Shown here piece after piece: positions 14,753 to 22,229 of a DNA stretch of 22,468 bases (positions are counted from its first letter, which is position 1; the number at the start of each line of letters is the position of its first letter). Under the pieces are notes generated by a model. It worked only from the letters and a program-made list of their open reading frames with translations. It did no database searches and was not told where the DNA came from. This DNA is from Anaerolineales bacterium (GTDB lineage Bacteria > Chloroflexota > Anaerolineae > Anaerolineales > DRMV01), in contig WGAK01000021.1 in the NCBI GenBank assembly GCA_015494815.1, positions 1 through 22,468 on the forward strand, given 5' to 3'. Position numbers and translations under genes: made by a program.

Positions 14753-16387
14753 TCAGGGCTGCGCGTTGCCCGCGGGCCCCAAGTCGCTGCGCACCCACAG
14801 CAGGCCATAGGTGACCCGGCGCTCCGCCGCGCCATACAGCCACCAGCGCAGCCACCCGACGCGGGGGGGAACCCGGGGCGTTTCCCACAGCCGATAGCGC
14901 TGGCCCCAATAGCCGGCCCGGGGGGACGGGTCCGTGGTCAGCACCAGCGGGGGGCGTTCGTCGGGCATCAGGGCCTGGCGCGGTTGCAATCCCGGCACGC
15001 GGCTGCGCTGCAACCAGGTCAGCACAGGGTCGTCGCTGCGCAGCACGCCGGGCGCGTCGTGCGGCACCCCGCGCGCCAGCCACCCGCCCCAGCGGGCCAG
15101 CGTAGCCTCCAGGGCCCGTACATCCGCGGCCGCAGCCGGGGTTTGCCAGAATTCGCCGCCGGAAGCCGCGTGCCAGGCGTGGTTCAGGTTGCGCGTCAGG
15201 GCCAGCGCGGTCACCGCCAGCCCGGCCCAGGCCACGCCCTGCCACGCGGTCGCGGGCCGGTCCAGCGCGGCCACCAGGGCGAACATCAGCCCTGCGGCCG
15301 TGCCCGTGGCCACCAGCAGCGCCAAAGCCAGCACATCCGGCGTGGTCCAGGTGTCCACCGCCAGCACCAGCAGCCCCGCGAAGCCCGCCAGCACCAGCAG
15401 CCCCGCGGCCAGGCCCGCGGCCAGCCGGGCCCCACGGCCGCCGCGCGCGGCGGCTTCGAGCCCGCGCAGCCAGGGCACCGCGGCCCAGGGCCACAGCAGC
15501 AGGCTCACCCAGGCCAGGTCCACGGCCTGCCGGGCGGGATAGGCCAGCCACAACCCGGCCACCAGCCCCGCGGCCAGCAGCCGCGCCTGGGCCCGCCACG
15601 GGCCGTCGGGCGCCGGTTCCAGCCACGCGCCCCAGGCGGCCCACAGCAACACCGGCGCCAGGTAGGCCACCCCCGCGGCCGCGGGGGCCCCCGGCCCATG
15701 CTGCCATCCCCGGGCCCAGGCCACCAGGCCACCGGCCCAGCCGCCCAGCCCCGCGGGATACCCCAGGCCCACGGTGACCACCAGGAACAGGCCGACGGCG
15801 AGCAGCGCCACCGTGCGGCGCGTGGGTCGCGTACGCGGTGGGCCCTCGGCCCAGAGCAGGGCCAGCAGCACCAGTCCGGCCCACCCCGCGCTGGGCCCCG
15901 AGGCCAGCGCGGCCACCGCGGCCAGCCCGGCCCAGCCGAGCCGGTCCGCCCGATAAGCCGCCCAGGCCAAACCCACCCAGGCCAGGGCCAGGGCCGGGCC
16001 CCACGCCAGCCGGGACGCGGCCACCAGCGCGGGGTCCAACGCCCAGCCCAGGGCCACCCCGCGCGCCAGCCGTCGGCCCCACACGGGCTCGCCCGCGCGC
16101 GCCACCAAAGGCAGCAGCGCACCGGCCAGGGCGGGCAGCGCGCGGGCCATCAGGGTCGTCGGGCCCGTGAGGAAGAACAGGCCCGCCAGCCAGGCCGTGA
16201 GCCAGCCGCCCGGCCCCGCGGGGGGCGCCTGGCCCAAGGCCGCGTCCCAGGCCCGCGCGGCCAGGTCGGCCTCGCGCGGGCCCAAGGGCCAGTGCGCCAG
16301 CGCGGGCCAACGCACCAGCGCGGCCAACACCACCACGCCGACCCAAAATCCGCCGTCGCGCCACGAAGATGCCCGTTGGGTGTCCAT
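14753..16387 (-). CDS. Polytopic membrane protein, GT-C/GT39-like glycosyltransferase (probable)
   Basis: The 544-residue protein is extremely Ala/Leu/Trp/Gly-rich, with roughly ten or more hydrophobic segments. Its first extracytoplasmic loop after the initial helix has the acidic set PREADLAARA (37-46), positioned like the catalytic Asp/Glu of GT-C enzymes that use polyprenyl-phosphate sugars. A soluble C-terminal part follows (about 415-530). No strong family signature is otherwise visible, so enzyme activity and substrate are inferred. ATG 16387 lies 8 bases after a TATAAT on the same strand and has no Shine-Dalgarno, suggesting leaderless initiation. It is followed 48 bp later by cmk. 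Confidence 0.65.
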   Translation of the reverse strand: MDTQRASSWRDGGFWVGVVVLAALVRWPALAHWPLGPREADLAARAWDAALGQAPPAGPGGWLTAWLAGLFFLTGPTTLMARALPALAGALLPLVARAGEPVWGRRLARGVALGWALDPALVAASRLAWGPALALAWVGLAWAAYRADRLGWAGLAAVAALASGPSAGWAGLVLLALLWAEGPPRTRPTRRTVALLAVGLFLVVTVGLGYPAGLGGWAGGLVAWARGWQHGPGAPAAAGVAYLAPVLLWAAWGAWLEPAPDGPWRAQARLLAAGLVAGLWLAYPARQAVDLAWVSLLLWPWAAVPWLRGLEAAARGGRGARLAAGLAAGLLVLAGFAGLLVLAVDTWTTPDVLALALLVATGTAAGLMFALVAALDRPATAWQGVAWAGLAVTALALTRNLNHAWHAASGGEFWQTPAAAADVRALEATLARWGGWLARGVPHDAPGVLRSDDPVLTWLQRSRVPGLQPRQALMPDERPPLVLTTDPSPRAGYWGQRYRLWETPRVPPRVGWLRWWLYGAAERRVTYGLLWVRSDLGPAGNAQP

Positions 16388-16395
16388 ACGCCGTG

Positions 16396-16401
16396 ATTAT
16401 A
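16396..16401 (-). promoter_or_regulatory. -10 TATAAT for a leaderless transcript of the GT-C-like gene
   Basis: The minus strand reads GGGGTATAATCACGGCGT then ATG (16387), leaving 8 bases between box and start codon. The start point would fall at or just before the ATG. No -35 match is evident. Confidence 0.5.
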
Positions 16402-16422
16402 CCCCAGGCGGCCGGGCCGGGC

Positions 16423-16956
16423 TCAGGCTTCGTCCGCAGCCCGCAGCAGGGCCCAGGCCCGGTGCAACGCGGGCGGCAAGGCCGCGGGGGTGGGGTCGTG
16501 ATGATGCGCGATGAGCCGGACCACGGCCTCCGCGGCCCCGGCTTCGCGGGCCAGCCGCGCGCCCCAGGCCGGGTGATGCTCCGCGACCACGAACGCGCGA
16601 CGCCAGCCGCGCGGCGGTCCCTGGGCCCAAGGCCCGCGCGCCCGCGCCGGGCAGCAGGCCCGCCCCAGCACGGCCAGCACCCGGTGATGCAGCCGCAGGG
16701 GGGCCCGGCTTTTGCCCACATCGTGCAACAGCGCGGCCTGTTGAGCCACCGCGTCGCCACCGGCCGCGCGCACCCGCCGCCACACGGCCAGGCTGTGGGC
16801 CTGGTCGGCCCGGGGCTGCCGCAGGAACAGGGCCATGAGCCGCGGCCCCAGCACAGCCCACGCGGCGGCCAGGTCCTCGGCCGCAGGGCGCGCGGTGAGG
16901 GCCCCCCAGGTCTGCCGCAGCCGGTGGCCCAACCGCGACCACGGCCCGCGTCTCAT
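16423..16956 (-). CDS. HD-domain phosphohydrolase
   Basis: The 177-residue HD-superfamily protein has the metal-binding ladder His54 (QAHSLAVW), His78-Asp79 (LLHDVGK), His127/128 (AEHHPAWG), His151-153 (IAHHHDP) and Asp175 (RAADEA). The family hydrolyses phosphates or phosphodiesters of nucleotides or similar substrates, and the particular substrate is unknown. ATG 16956 overlaps the site-2 protease stop as ATGA, like neighbouring junctions here. An upstream in-frame ATG at 16971 (adding 5 residues) has GAGGGG close by and is an alternative start. The frame stays open far upstream, but that stretch overlaps the protease gene and is not coding-like. The GT-C-like gene follows 35 bp later. Confidence 0.82.
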   Translation of the reverse strand: MRRGPWSRLGHRLRQTWGALTARPAAEDLAAAWAVLGPRLMALFLRQPRADQAHSLAVWRRVRAAGGDAVAQQAALLHDVGKSRAPLRLHHRVLAVLGRACCPARARGPWAQGPPRGWRRAFVVAEHHPAWGARLAREAGAAEAVVRLIAHHHDPTPAALPPALHRAWALLRAADEA

Positions 16957-17600
16957 CCTACCAGACGCCATAACCCCTCGGCCAGGACCAGCAGCCCCGC
17001 GACGGTCCAGCGGGCCGGTGCCACCACCAGCCAGGTGAGCACCGGCAACCCCAGGCGGGGCAGCAGCCAGAACAGGGCCAGGAACGCCAGCAGGGCATAA
17101 GGCTCCAGGGGGGCGATGTAGCGGGCCCAGACCCGCGGGAAGAGTTCCCGGGCCACCGTCGCGCCGTCCAGCGGGGGCAGGGGCAGCAGGTTGAAGAAGG
17201 TCAGCAGCGCGTTGAGGAAGGCGAAGGTGAGCAGCGCGGCAGCGCCCTCGCGCCAGCCCCAACGCGTCAGCAGCGGCGCCAGCCCGACGGCCAGCGCGGC
17301 CAGGGCCAGGTTGGCCAGCGGCCCGGCCAGGGCCACCCACAGCACGCCCCGGGGATGCCCCCAGCGCACCCGCCGCGGGCTGAAGCGCACGGGCCGCGCC
17401 CAGCCGAAGCCCGTGAGCAGCAAGAACAGCGCGCCCCAGGGGTCCAGATGGGCGCGCGGGTCCAGGGTCAAACGCCCGTCCAGGCGGGGCGTCTCGTCGC
17501 CCAGGCGGTCGGCCACCCAGGCGTGGGCCCACTCGTGCACAGGGAGGGCCACCACAATGGCGGCCAGACGCAGCAGCACATCCATCCACGATGTCGGCAT
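16953..17600 (-). CDS. Site-2 protease family (M50) intramembrane metallopeptidase
   Basis: The 215-residue membrane protein has the zinc motif HEWAH (22-26: His22, Glu23, His26) in the first hydrophobic segment, FFNLLPLPPLDG (135-146) carrying the third zinc ligand Asp145, and four or five further membrane segments. It belongs to the compact S2P group without PDZ domains (YwhC/FtsH-independent M50 type), which cleaves peptides within the membrane; its substrate is unknown. ATG 17600 has GGAGG with 6-base spacing. A longer frame to 17735 would run through the palindromic repeat and is rejected. It is divergent from the NB-ARC gene, and the shared 120-bp region holds the hairpin repeat. Confidence 0.9.
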   Translation of the reverse strand: MPTSWMDVLLRLAAIVVALPVHEWAHAWVADRLGDETPRLDGRLTLDPRAHLDPWGALFLLLTGFGWARPVRFSPRRVRWGHPRGVLWVALAGPLANLALAALAVGLAPLLTRWGWREGAAALLTFAFLNALLTFFNLLPLPPLDGATVARELFPRVWARYIAPLEPYALLAFLALFWLLPRLGLPVLTWLVVAPARWTVAGLLVLAEGLWRLVG

Positions 17601-17619
17601 GGTTCGCCTCCTGGCTTCC

Positions 17620-17625
17620 ATTGTA
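17620..17625 (-). promoter_or_regulatory. Possible -10 (TACAAT) for the site-2 protease gene
   Basis: The minus strand has TACAAT about 20 bases before ATG 17600, leaving room for the GGAGG Shine-Dalgarno. No convincing -35 is seen, since the upstream sequence is the palindromic repeat. It mirrors the plus-strand -10 at 17710 across the repeat. Confidence 0.35.
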
Positions 17626-17636
17626 TCGCGGGTAGC

Positions 17637-17698
17637 CCCAGACCTCCGAAGTCTTGGAGACTTCGGAGGTCTGGGCGAGGGAGACTTCGGAGGTCTGG
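17637..17698. repeat. Palindromic repeat with 18-bp arms plus an extra half copy
   Basis: CCCAGACCTCCGAAGTCT (17637-17654) and its exact reverse complement (17658-17675) form an 18-bp-arm hairpin with a TGG loop. A third copy of one arm, GAGACTTCGGAGGTCTGG, follows directly at 17681-17698. A near-identical hairpin lies after the NB-ARC gene at 22123-22159. Lying between divergent -10 elements, it could influence both transcripts. A dispersed REP-like element is the likely origin. Confidence 0.9.
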
Positions 17699-17706
17699 CC
17701 GGGGGC

Positions 17707-17715
17707 TGGTATAAT
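17707..17715 (+). promoter_or_regulatory. Extended -10 promoter (TGGTATAAT), leaderless NB-ARC transcript
   Basis: A consensus TATAAT (17710-17715) with the TG-n extension lies only 7 bases before ATG 17723, so transcription should start at or next to the start codon. There is no Shine-Dalgarno. The -35 region is the repeat arm (TTCGGA, spacer 18), a poor match, which fits an extended -10 promoter. Confidence 0.65.
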
Positions 17716-17722
17716 TTGAGCC

Positions 17723-20700
17723 ATGCCGTCCTCATCCATGCCGCAAGCCGTGCTGCGCATCCTGAACGCGGTCGTCAAGGCGTCCCTGCGCCGCGCGGTG
17801 GGCGACCCCACGCTCCAGGCCGTGGCCGACGAACTGGCCGCCCTGGGCCACGCGGACCTGGCGCGCCGGCTGGACGAACTCCTGGGCCAGCCCGACCGCC
17901 GTCAGGCCCTGACCGCCGCGCTGCGCCAGGCCGACGCCTGCGCGCAGGAGCGCCTCGCGAGCACGCGCCTGCACGGCCTGGCCCGCGACCTGCCCTTGCG
18001 GGACCTGCCTTCCCTGCTGGGCGCGCTGGAGGACCTGCCCGCGGACGACCTGGAGGAAACCCGCCTGACCGCCGCGCTGGAGGCCGTGCTGCAGCGGGAC
18101 TGGCGCCTGCCCCCGGAGCAGGCCCGGAGCGTGGCCGGCATCTACCTGACCTGCCTGCGGGAGGCCCTGCTGAAGGTGGAGACCAACGCCTTGCTCACAG
18201 TGGGCCGCGCGGTCTTGCGCACCGAGCAGGCCGTGACGCGCTTAGCGCAGGCCCTGCAGACGTGGGAGGAGAAGGAGCGCCGGGCCCTATACGCGCGCCT
18301 GGACGCCCTTCAACAGGGCATTGCCGACTTGAAGCAAGGCCAGCAAAAAATCCTGGAGCGCCTGGACGAAATACGAAGACCTCCGAGCAGGCATTCCGCC
18401 GTCCCTTTTCAGGCCCCGCCGCTTCCCGGCCACTTCGTGCGCCGCGATGAAGCGGCCGCGCCCGTGCGCCGCGACCTCCTGGCCGAGGGCTCCGGGGCAC
18501 CGGGCGTGCTGGTCGTCAGCGCCATCCACGGCTTGGGCAGCGTGGGCAAGTCCACCCTGGCCGCCTATCTGGCCCACCTGGACGCGGTCCGCCAACGCTT
18601 CCCCGACGGCGTCCTCTGGGCCACCCTGGGCCAGCGGCCCGACCTGCTCCGCCTGCTCGCGGGCTGGATTCGCGCCCTGGGTGAGGACTACACCCCCTTG
18701 AGCGTGGAGGACGCCTCGGCCTATCTCCGCTCTGTGCTGCGCGACCGGGCCGTGCTCCTGGTGGTGGACGACGCCTGGCACGGGGAACACGTGCGGCCCT
18801 TCCTGGTGGGCGGCCCTCGCTGTCGAGGGCTGATTACCACCCGGGAGGCCGATATCGCCCGGGCCGTAGGCGCCCGGCTGCACGAACTGGATGTGCTCAC
18901 CCCCGGGCAGGCCCTGGAATTGCTGGAAAAACGCCTGCAACGCCCCCTCACAGAAGAAGAACGAACCCAATCCGAAACCCTGGCCCGAACGGTGGGCTAC
19001 CTGCCCCTGGCCCTGGAACTCGCCGCGGCGCAACTCCAGGATGGCCTTTCCTGGGAAGAACTGCTGGCGGACCTGCGAACCGAAATCGCCCGTCTGGAGG
19101 CCCTGGAACTCCCCACCGCGGGGGAAGCCCTTTCCGATGCGGAGCGCAAGCGCCTCAGCCTGCGGGCCTCCTTCAACCTTTCTCTGCGCCGCCTGCCCCG
19201 GCGACACCTGGAGGCCTTTGCCTGGTTGGGCGTGCTTCCCGAAGATGTGACCATCACCGCAGACCTCACCACGGCCTTGTGGGAAGTCCCCCGCAACGAG
19301 GCTCAACGCCGCCTCCGGTACTTCCAGGCCAAAGCCCTGCTCATGATGGGCGAACGCCGGCCGGGTGCGCGGACCTACCGGCTGCACGACCTGCTCCACG
19401 ATATGGCCCGCCGCCTCCTGACGGCTTCCCCCGAACCCCAAGGCCCCCTGGACCTGCCCGGCCTGGGCCTGAGATGGCAGGCGGCCCACGACCGCCTGCT
19501 GGCGCGCTACCGGGCCCGGACCCAAAACGGCCTGTGGCACACCCTGCCCGACGACGGCTACATCCACGAACACCTGACCTGGCATATGGAGCAGGCCGGC
19601 CGGGAGGACGCCCTCGTGGCCCTTTTCCGCGAGGAGACGGAGGATGGACGGCACGGCTGGTACACCGCGCTGGACCGCCTGGGCCGGACGGATATTTTCT
19701 TGCAGGACCTGGCGCGGCTCTGGGCCCTGACCGACCGCTGGCGGGATATCGGCCTGCAGGTGCGCTGGGCCTTGATGGAAGCCAGCCTCCACAGCCTGGC
19801 CGGGAACCTGCCTTCGAAGTTGCCCGCGCTCCTGGTGGAAAACGACCTTTGGACCCCGCCCCAGGCCCTGGCCCACGTGCGCCAGATGCCGGATGAGGGG
19901 CAAAAGGCGGAAGCCCTGAAAGCCTTAGCCCCGGTGCTGGCCCGCCAAGACCCGGCCCGCCTGGAAGAGGCCCTGGATGCGGCCCGAAGCATCAGAAATG
20001 AGGAGTACCGCGCCTACGCCCTCTCTACCCTGGCACCGCACCTGCCGCCGGCCTTACGGGAGCAGGCTCTGGCCGAGGCCTTAGCGGCGGTTCGAAGCAT
20101 CAAAGATGATAAGTATCGTGTCCACGTCCTTTCCTCCCTGGCACCGCATCTGCTGGAGAGGAAGCGGGAGGAAGCCATGGCCGAGGCCCTGATGATAGCT
20201 CAGAACCTTCCAGAGAAAAATGCTCGTGGCCCTGGAAGCCCTCGGGCCGAAGCCCTGGCATCGCTGGCGCCCCACCTGCCTGAGGGCCTGCTGTCCCAGG
20301 CCTTGGATGCGGCCCAGGGCATCCGGGATGAGTGGCCCCGCACCCGTGTCCTTGCAGCCCTGGCCCCGCACTTGCCGGAGGAGTTGCTGCCCCAGGCCTT
20401 GGATGCAGCCCGGAGCATCCGGGTTGAGGAGTACCGAGCCCACGTCCTTTCGGCCTTAGGACCGCGTCTACCGAAGGCGTTGCTGGCCCAGGCCCTGGAC
20501 GCGGCCCGGAGCATTGAAGATAAGGGATACCGCGCCTACGCCCTGTCCGCCCTGGCTCCGCACCTGTCTGAGAGGCTGTTGGCTCAGGTCCTGGACGCGG
20601 TCCAGAGCATCCGAGATGGGCAATACCGCGCCGAAGCCCTTGCTGCCCTGTCGCCTCACCTGCCGAAAAGGTTGCTGGCTCAGGCCCTGGAGGCGGCACG

Positions 20701-22114
20701 GAGCCTTCCAGAGAGGGGCGCTCTTGCTCTTGGAAGCCCTCGCGGTCGCGCCTTGGCCGCCTTGGCCCCCTATCTGCCGCCGGAATTACTGGCCGAGGCC
20801 CTGGACGCAGTCAGGAGCATTGAGGATGAATGGCGCCGTGCCGAAACCCTTTCCGCCCTGGCCCCCCACCTGCCGCCCGACTTACTGGCCGAGGCCCTGG
20901 ATATGGCTCGGAGTATGGGGGATGAGGGGTATCGCGCCCGCGTCTTGACCGCCCTGACGCCCCACCTGCCAGAAAGGTTGCTGACCGAAGCCCTGGACGC
21001 AGTCAGGAATATTGAGGATGAATACTGGCGCTCTCGCGCCCTTACTGACGTGACGCCGCATCTGTCGGAAAGATTACGGGAAGATATTCTGACCAAAACC
21101 CTGAAAGGAGTTCAGAGCATTCGGGATAAAATCTGGCAGACTGAATGTCTGTCGGTTCTGGCCTCATATCTCCCAACCGCATTAGGGAGAACATCTGAAG
21201 AGATGTTGGCCGAGGCCCTGGACGCAGCCCGAAGTATAGAGGATGAATGGGCGCGCGTTGAGTTCCTGCTAACCTTGGCGCAGTATCTACCCAAGGAATT
21301 ACGGGAAGAAGCCCTAATTGAAGCCCTAAATGCGGTTCGAAATATCGAATGGGAGGATGCTCGTGCCGACGCATTAGTGGCCCTGATACCACACATACCC
21401 GAAGCCTTACTGACTGAGGCCCTGGATGCGGGCCAAAAAGTCCAGAGTAAATGGCGTCGCGCAGAAGTTCTAGCGGCCCTGGCGCCACGTCTATCTAAGG
21501 AGAGGCGGGAGAGTCTCCTATTAGAGGCCTTGCACACAATTCAGGAATTCCCAGAGGAGGGTCTCTACAAGGGCTTTCGCCTTCGCGGCTTGGTCGCTCT
21601 GGTACCATATCTACCAGGAAGATTGCAGTCTGATATTTTAGCCACAGCATTGGACACGGCTAGGCACATCGAATCGATGGGTATTCGTGCTTATGCTTTG
21701 GCATCTCTTGTGTCGAATTTACCGGAGGGGATGCAGCCTGATATCTTGCTCGAGGCCCTGGACGCTGCCAAGGATGCTGAAAGTGACCAGCTTCGCGCCA
21801 AGGCCCTCGCTGCTCTGGCACCGCGCCTGCCGGAGGGACTGCTATCCGAGGCTTTAGTGGCAGCCCGAAACATCCGAAAAGTGTGGTACCGCGCCCGCGC
21901 CCTTTCCGCCCTGGCCCCGCGGTTGGCCGAGATACCGGCAGAGCGCCTCTACCCCCTCTGGGCCGAGACCCTGCCCATCCTGGCCCGCCGCACCCGCCGC
22001 GACCTGCTGGCCGACCTGCGGGCCTTGGCCCCGGTCATCCACGCCTTAGGCGGGCAGGAGGCGGTGGCCGAGACCTTCCGCGCCATCCAGGATGTGGGGC
22101 GATGGTGGGGGTAG
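17723..22114 (+). CDS. NB-ARC STAND NTPase with N-terminal helical domain and about 20 C-terminal helical repeats
   Basis: The 1463-residue protein has three parts. Residues 1-220 are helical and unassigned, with a coiled coil at about 165-218. Residues 237-570 are an NB-ARC core: FVRRDE, P-loop GLGSVGKST (270-278), Walker B VLLVVDD (344-350), ITTRE (371-375), YLPLALELA (426-434) and a winged-helix ending YRLHDLLHD (552-560, the MHD-like site). From about 711 onward come some 20 repeats of EALDAARSIRDExYRAxALSALAPHLP type. STAND proteins oligomerise as nucleotide-dependent switches. The repeats probably sense a ligand and the N-terminus probably signals or acts as effector. No TIR, nuclease, protease or membrane effector is recognised. 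ATG 17723 seems leaderless. A role in defence is inference from family architecture. Confidence 0.9.
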   Translation: MPSSSMPQAVLRILNAVVKASLRRAVGDPTLQAVADELAALGHADLARRLDELLGQPDRRQALTAALRQADACAQERLASTRLHGLARDLPLRDLPSLLGALEDLPADDLEETRLTAALEAVLQRDWRLPPEQARSVAGIYLTCLREALLKVETNALLTVGRAVLRTEQAVTRLAQALQTWEEKERRALYARLDALQQGIADLKQGQQKILERLDEIRRPPSRHSAVPFQAPPLPGHFVRRDEAAAPVRRDLLAEGSGAPGVLVVSAIHGLGSVGKSTLAAYLAHLDAVRQRFPDGVLWATLGQRPDLLRLLAGWIRALGEDYTPLSVEDASAYLRSVLRDRAVLLVVDDAWHGEHVRPFLVGGPRCRGLITTREADIARAVGARLHELDVLTPGQALELLEKRLQRPLTEEERTQSETLARTVGYLPLALELAAAQLQDGLSWEELLADLRTEIARLEALELPTAGEALSDAERKRLSLRASFNLSLRRLPRRHLEAFAWLGVLPEDVTITADLTTALWEVPRNEAQRRLRYFQAKALLMMGERRPGARTYRLHDLLHDMARRLLTASPEPQGPLDLPGLGLRWQAAHDRLLARYRARTQNGLWHTLPDDGYIHEHLTWHMEQAGREDALVALFREETEDGRHGWYTALDRLGRTDIFLQDLARLWALTDRWRDIGLQVRWALMEASLHSLAGNLPSKLPALLVENDLWTPPQALAHVRQMPDEGQKAEALKALAPVLARQDPARLEEALDAARSIRNEEYRAYALSTLAPHLPPALREQALAEALAAVRSIKDDKYRVHVLSSLAPHLLERKREEAMAEALMIAQNLPEKNARGPGSPRAEALASLAPHLPEGLLSQALDAAQGIRDEWPRTRVLAALAPHLPEELLPQALDAARSIRVEEYRAHVLSALGPRLPKALLAQALDAARSIEDKGYRAYALSALAPHLSERLLAQVLDAVQSIRDGQYRAEALAALSPHLPKRLLAQALEAARSLPERGALALGSPRGRALAALAPYLPPELLAEALDAVRSIEDEWRRAETLSALAPHLPPDLLAEALDMARSMGDEGYRARVLTALTPHLPERLLTEALDAVRNIEDEYWRSRALTDVTPHLSERLREDILTKTLKGVQSIRDKIWQTECLSVLASYLPTALGRTSEEMLAEALDAARSIEDEWARVEFLLTLAQYLPKELREEALIEALNAVRNIEWEDARADALVALIPHIPEALLTEALDAGQKVQSKWRRAEVLAALAPRLSKERRESLLLEALHTIQEFPEEGLYKGFRLRGLVALVPYLPGRLQSDILATALDTARHIESMGIRAYALASLVSNLPEGMQPDILLEALDAAKDAESDQLRAKALAALAPRLPEGLLSEALVAARNIRKVWYRARALSALAPRLAEIPAERLYPLWAETLPILARRTRRDLLADLRALAPVIHALGGQEAVAETFRAIQDVGRWWG
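19853..21946 (+). repeat. Coding array of about 20 helical repeats (mean about 35 residues)
   Basis: Within the NB-ARC gene, residues about 711-1408 are built from units with the core LLAEALDAARSIRDEEYRA and ending ALAPHLP. Most units are 32 residues, and some carry a 3-5 residue extension after the last helix. Units 4 and 9 share an inserted loop (LPE...GSPR), and unit 17 has a related longer loop (FPEEGLYKG). A 55-residue cap follows. They form a predicted alpha-solenoid, HEAT/TPR-like in general shape. DNA identity is high in 19950-21040; 21060-21780 uses AT-richer codons. Confidence 0.85.
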
Positions 22115-22122
22115 CGGCCCGG

Positions 22123-22159
22123 CCAGACCTCCGAAGTCTTGGAGACTTGGGAGGTCTGG
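22123..22159. repeat. Second copy of the palindromic repeat
   Basis: Arms CCAGACCTCCGAAGTCT (22123-22139) and AGACTTGGGAGGTCTGG (22143-22159) enclose the same TGG loop as the copy at 17637-17675, with one mismatch in the stem. It begins 8 bp after the NB-ARC stop codon, so it may act as a 3' hairpin for that transcript. Confidence 0.88.
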
Positions 22160-22161
22160 GG

Positions 22162-22167
22162 TACAAT
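22162..22167 (+). promoter_or_regulatory. Possible -10 (TACAAT) for the downstream GT-C gene
   Basis: TACAAT immediately follows the hairpin repeat, in the context GGGGTACAAT, which parallels GGGGTATAAT upstream of the gene starting at 16387. It is 62 bases before ATG 22230. No -35 is evident. Confidence 0.35.
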
Positions 22168-22229
22168 CCCGCGATAGTGCCGCGGCCCGACGCGGCGCGT
22201 CATCTTCCTTTGCCAGGCGGGCTCGCACG

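Larger units (their letters stand above)
22115..22229. other. Intergenic region after the NB-ARC gene
   Basis: This 115-bp gap holds the second palindromic repeat copy and a TACAAT box. No gene is seen. Confidence 0.6.

Noticed and set aside
14087..16396. A 769-codon open frame on the plus strand
   Set aside because: It is antisense to cmk and the GT-C-like gene and is low-complexity Pro/Gly/Arg/Gln. Long antisense frames are common at this GC content.
17637..17698. Three repeat arms considered as a tiny CRISPR
   Set aside because: Two arms form a palindrome with a 3-base loop and the third follows after 5 bases, so there are no spacers.
17601..17735. N-terminal extension of the site-2 protease
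   Set aside because: It would translate the hairpin repeats into a Pro/Arg-rich tail. ATG 17600 has GGAGG at 6 bases and starts directly before the first membrane segment.
16957..17811. N-terminal extension of the HD-domain protein
   Set aside because: The frame is open, but the stretch overlaps the site-2 protease in another frame and passes through the palindromic repeat. The protease has clear motifs and a good Shine-Dalgarno.
17191..18450. A 419-codon plus-strand frame overlapping the NB-ARC start
   Set aside because: It runs through the protease gene in antisense and the NB-ARC gene in a wrong frame, with low-complexity composition.
19853..21946. Regular repeats considered as a CRISPR array or non-coding tandem repeat
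   Set aside because: The repeats keep frame, differ mostly at synonymous or conservative positions and encode a helical solenoid. No repeat/spacer pattern exists.
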